Assembly: GCA_033060915.1 (NCBI GenBank)
Contig: CM065399.1
Span: forward strand, 16,134,001-16,198,000
DNA length: 64,000 nt
DNA from: Euryodendron excelsum
Lineage: Eukaryota > Streptophyta > Magnoliopsida > Ericales > Pentaphylacaceae
Reading direction: 5' to 3'
In this document: one piece after another, positions 59,461 to 64,000 of the stretch
Layout of the letters: the number at the start of each line of letters is the position of its first letter
Numbering within the stretch: the first letter of the stretch is position 1
Notes under the pieces: model-generated
Told to the model about the DNA's origin: nothing
Databases searched by the model: none
What the model saw: the letters and a program-made list of their open reading frames with translations, nothing else
Made by a program: the position numbers and the translations under genes

Positions 59461-59616
59461 ATTGTGGCGTAAATAGAATGATGCAGCGTGAAGAGTGATG
59501 TGGTCGATGATACTCAGAAGTCAGAAAGCGTTCCGTTTGCCTCCTTTAGTCTTCATATAATTTTGCCAGCCGGATTTTTTTTAATTAAAAAATCATTTGT
59601 TTGCAGCTACATGGTG

Positions 59617-59977
59617 GGGTAACGTCGGGGTCGCGGGCGGGATAAGCCCGACGGGCCGCTTGGCCCGACTATTATTTATAGGGTTTTAAATTTTTTTAGG
59701 TGGAATTAGTTTAATGAATTGATTTAAAAATTATGTTTAAAGTTGGTTCGGCCTAAAATACATATAAATATTATATTTTTATATCTTATTATATTTTTGT
59801 ACTATATTTAGTGTCATTTTTAAAATATATATATTTATTAAAAAAATTTTAAATTAAATAAACGGATTTGAGAATCATAATTTTTATTTTAGACGGGCAC
59901 CTAATAAGAAATTTTTTTAGTGTAGGTCTAGTCAAACCCGCCCAGCCCACCCAATATCCACCCTAGTATAACACGGC
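59617..59977. mobile_element. possible MITE with GC-rich ends
   Basis: A GC-rich left end (gtcgcgggcgggataagccc, gacgggccgcttggcccg) faces an inverted partner (aaacccgcccagcccaccc) across 300 bp of very AT-rich DNA. Terminal similarity is partial and no target duplication was found. It lies just upstream of NOV. Confidence 0.35.
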
Positions 59978-62599
59978 TTATGAAATAAATTTTTTCATTT
60001 TTGGTGAATTTTTTAAATTAAAATTTATTTTTTTATTGTTATGTTCTTTTAGATCATGAGTATCCATAAAAAAAAAATTAATTTTTAGTTAGAAAAAGCT
60101 TCTAAAGACGAAAAAAGCTACTTCAACCTCATTGAAATGACCTTTTTTCGTGTTCAGTAACTTTTTTCAACTAAAATTAATTTACTTTTTATGACGGATA
60201 CAAATGAGCAAAAAGAACATAATAATAAAAAAAATTAAATTTCAATTAAAAATTTCACTAGAGACAAACAAAAGCTACTTCATAAGTCACGTCTAGACTC
60301 CAAACACCCTTGTAATGAACTGCTTTTTTCAGTGGCCTAGCACCAAAATGAAAAATAGCCAAAAATATGTAGGGCACATTTTGTTTCATGTTTGGAAACT
60401 ATTTTTCATTTAGAAAATAGAAAAAAAAACAATAATAAATATTACTATTTCCAACATTTGTTTTTTTAAATTCCAAAAAAGAGCCCAATTTTAAGAAAGT
60501 TTTTAAAATTGTTTTCTAGTGGCAGAAATATCAAGTTTGTAAGAAGACGAAAATGATGTAATTTATAATGTATTTTCAAACTTCTTACCCTTTTTTATTT
60601 TCAATAACATGAAAAATAAAACTCATTCAAGACCTAATGGCAATGAACTGAGATGGATGAATTAGTATAAAATTAACATTTATCCAATACAACTACCCTC
60701 GATCAGACTCAACCAATATGTAAGCTAGGCGATTTCTGAAATTTTACTAGACCTAATATGAACCTAGTTAGTAAGTACCCGTACTTTTTATGTATAATAC
60801 ACGTATGTACGTACAAATAAAAAAAACTTTCATTTTCCATCCACATCCAAAACCTAATGAAAAATACTTGTTTTGTTTTTTAGTTAACTTTGACCATATA
60901 GTACACATGTTAAACGTTTTACGGATTATACTTTTGGAAAAAAAAACTCGATTAAAAATTAGATATAATTTTAGCATATTATTAATTCTATACTTAATAT
61001 ATAATTATAATATTACAATTATTGATCATTCAACTTGTTTGACTTTATCAATTATAAAAAAAAATTTTGTATAACTCGTGATTTGTGTATTTTTATTTGT
61101 ATCATGTCATATATATTTATAGTATTTTTCTAATACTTGATGTATTTAAATTGTTAAACTCACTTTTCTATAACTTCTTACGAATACTCAAAATATTAAA
61201 TTAAAAACTATAATTTATAAATTAACCCTTTTTTATCTCAAGTATTGAAATAATAAAATAAATTTTTTTATTTATCTACCAATTTAATTTAGTTTTTTGT
61301 TAATAGTATATTTTAAAAAATTGATCTATATGAGACAAAAATACTACCTACTAACATATATAAAAAGAAATTGCTTATAGTTGTTACTATATTTTTTGTC
61401 CCATCTTTTTAACTTATGGTCGTATGATACCCGCATAATTATATATTTGTATTTTTTATGTTCTCATATTTTTATGCTGAATTTTTTTATCGTATTTTTT
61501 AAGAAAAATCATATTAAACCCGTACGTATTACATGCAGTTCTTTTGTCTTTCTGTATTTTACTAACTATAGTGAACACAATAGAGAAGTTTGAAATTTTC
61601 TTAATTCGAGAACCTCTAAATAAGACATCCTTTGATTGGTCCAAGGGGCACTTTATACCCATTTATAAATACATACAGTAAATACCTATATATGTCCATT
61701 TTTTAACTCTGTCTTCTTCTAGTCTATTATGATTTGTGACAAACAAGCTATGACGAATTGTTCACCAGTGATTTCTACTCGTTAGTATTGATTTTGCATC
61801 ATATGCATTTGGCCCAAAGTGACCGAAAAGTATCATTTTTCATATTTTTCCGAAGTTTAAAAATCCTATTTCGTCCGGTTACAACCAAATTATGACTTAT
61901 GATGCATTTTTTAAATTAAAAAAAAAACAAGTCAAAGATTAAAAAATTTGGCAATTTGGGTAAAGCTTGCAAAAATTATTGCTTATGCATAAAAAAGGGT
62001 TTGAGTTACTGCTTAACATTGAGTTAAGGTGTTTTAGGGCATCTTTTTGTAAAAAGAACGTTGGTGAAAACAATTTTATTTTTCAAAAAGCATACTAGCA
62101 AAATGAACCCTTAGTAGGGAAAGAATGCCCTATTTGAAAAATTGGCTACATGTTTGGTCAAGTGAACCAAAGATTAGGTTCGGAGTTGGGTTACAAGTAG
62201 GAAAGGTGTCAGATATCCTTCATCATTTAAAATTGGTACCATCTTACCTAGTGTCCTCTACACACGATTATCTTCTCAGTTTAATACATAATACCTTTCA
62301 ACAAAGTCATAATAATGCAGCTTTTTTTTAAATCATAATATATGTGACATTTTTTTTTGCGTCATACTACTATCTATACATTTGAGGGTAATTCCAGGCA
62401 TTGATGCCTCCTATTTTGAAACACATGGAACTAAAAACCAAAAATATTGTTTTTGGATAATGCATCTGTTCACATTAATGGAAAGATAAAATTCAAAATA
62501 CATTATAAGAAAATTCATTAGGCATTTTTTAGAACTAGTGATCCGAAAAAACGTTGAAGGCATATTGATCTAAATACCACATTCAACCTAGCACTAATA
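59978..62599. other. AT-rich intergenic DNA upstream of NOV
   Basis: No gene. Inverted stretches at about 59985-60070 and 60165-60280 (atgttctttt... versus aaaagaacataataa) suggest a small foldback element. About 62170-62230 has ggttcggagttgggttacaa, like a motif common in plant LTR retroelements. Confidence 0.4.
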
Positions 62600-63110
62600 A
62601 AAGTCAATGATAAGGATACTCAAAAGTAAGATTTAAAAGCCTATGGATTAAAATGACATGAAAAGTCTAGTGGCTTGAGTTATGTGCAAAAGTAACATGA
62701 AAAGACTATTGGCCACAATGACAGTAGAAATGACATAAAAAAGAAGAAAAAAAGAAAAAAAGAGCCTAAAATGGTTAAAAATGACTCATCCAAAATGAGG
62801 AGTGGCAATGGCTAAAATGGCATGAAATACTTAATGGCTAAAATGAATGTTCAAATTAGCATGGAGAGCCTAGTAGCTAAAAATGACATGTATAGACTTT
62901 TGGCTAAAATGATATGTTAAAAATGGCATAAAAGCCCTGGTGACTAGAATAATGTTCATAATGACATGGATAGCCTCTTAGCTAAAATGACAATATTGAG
63001 AATGGCATGAAAAGCCTTAAGGTTTCAAGTATCGCAGTCAAAGTGACATGAAAAGCCTAAAAGATATTTTCAACATATAATGAAATCCTAATAACAAAAA
63101 TGACAAATCG
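62600..63110. repeat. degenerate minisatellite, aaaatgacatgaaaagcct units
   Basis: The words aaaatgacatg, atggcatgaaaagcct and tggctaaaatga alternate through 500 bp with an irregular spacing of about 25-60 bp. Many substitutions and no ORF. Confidence 0.7.
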
Positions 63111-64000
63111 AAATGTCAAGACATACATAGCACGATTTAGAGTTTGTATCTGCAGATGTTTGTGCCTCTTGTAGGCATGCAATGCATGGCTAGGGCTCCC
63201 ACATATTTGACACTTGTCTCTAAATGTGAGACAAGTATCATAGGGGTCAAAGTATAATTTTCATTAGTTTAATTTTTTTTTTCATATTTTGTAATTTTCT
63301 AAAATCTCCAGCCAATAACATGATTTTAACCCCTCCTCCATTTTCTCCCTAATTCACAAACTCTCGCTCTCTCTTTCTCTCTCTGTGGCTATCATTTCTC
63401 TTTCTAGAAAAGTGAGCCCTCTGGCCTAGTTGGAATAATGTTGTTTTTTGGGCCTGAGGATTCAAAAATAGCCTCTGACTAGCTGAAACTTTGTTTGATT
63501 CTCGGGTCAGATTGTGTTTCCAACTACTAGGAACTCTGCCTCACGAGAAGGGTGAAAACGATCTTTGGCTATGCCGAAGTGCTGCGAAATCCCACTAGCA
63601 AAGAAGTGTAATACAAACCGGTCGGTTTAGATTTCGACTAAAGCGATTGCAATGCTATGGTGTCTAACATGACTTAGTTTGTCTCTAATTTGTTACCAGG
63701 AACAAATTCCAGCCCCTACCATTTCTCCTATATAGCCGGACCCCTATCCATTTCTCGGCTCCAAACAAGCCCCTGCCTAGTCGTTACTATGCCTGATTTT
63801 CAGTAACCAAACTGCATTCACATTAAGCCTGGCATCTGCCAAAATAGTCCAGGTGTATAAACTATTTTTAAGCCATGCATTTTTACTTCTACTCCTGCTT
63901 AGTTTCTAGTGACCAACTTAGACTTTTAGCCAGCATACTATATCAACATATCCATCAATAGCTGCATTTTGACTCATCATAAGCTGTCATAATGCCTAAT
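63111..64000. other. intergenic DNA, possible SINE remnant
   Basis: No gene. At 63415-63520, ctctggcctagttgg followed by ctgaggattcaaaa loosely recalls A- and B-boxes of a SINE. CT-rich tract at about 63362-63386. Confidence 0.3.

Noticed and set aside
61000..62000. CRISPR-like or centromeric satellite organisation in AT-rich DNA
   Set aside because: No regular spacing or conserved unit; simple AT richness.

Overview
This is nuclear plant DNA, most likely from a eudicot. It is AT-rich, carries dense SSRs, and has small S1-type secreted-protein genes, a plant-type NO VEIN gene with GT-AG introns, and many MITEs, a SINE and L1-type LINE debris. No species name can be given from sequence alone. 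There are no prokaryotic operons, tRNA/rRNA genes or CRISPR arrays.

Left part (about 1.5-14.7 kb, + strand): an amplified and decaying cluster of S1 / self-incompatibility-protein-homologue (SPH) genes. One copy (8678-9118) is intact. A second (1707-2083) is broken by an internal deletion with frameshift. At least three more are relics (4497-4904, 6890-7062, 12343-12970), the last with its 3' part triplicated. The flanking DNA is duplicated in the same order (about 3.6-6.4 kb resembles about 11.6-14.7 kb; 9.36-10.75 kb resembles 10.77-12.06 kb). MITEs shared by, or private to, copies give a relative chronology.

Main part (15.8-59.4 kb, - strand): one complete NO VEIN (NOV)-like gene. I reconstructed 13 coding exons joined by 12 GT-AG introns with consistent phases. 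They give 8544 bp of CDS and a 2847-aa protein. It has a Pro/Asn/Gln-rich repetitive N-terminus, a Lys/Ser-rich 28-29-aa tandem repeat, a sacsin/NOV-type GHKL (Hsp90-like) ATPase domain whose N-box is split by an intron, a long conserved middle, and a C-terminal DUF3883/NOV_C domain with a D...ExK signature. Eight of its 12 introns are 2.1-6.8 kb long and hold transposons: L1 LINE pieces, a SINE, several TIR/foldback families with 8-9-bp target duplications, nested insertions, and simple repeats including a 59-base poly-C tract.

Right part (59.4-64 kb): the presumed NOV promoter side and AT-rich DNA without a supportable gene, ending in a degenerate tandem array (about 62.6-63.1 kb) and possible retroelement debris. 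The S1 cluster and NOV converge, with their 3' ends facing each other across about 15 kb. Nothing suggests that they work together. The first 1.2 kb looks like the end of an LTR.
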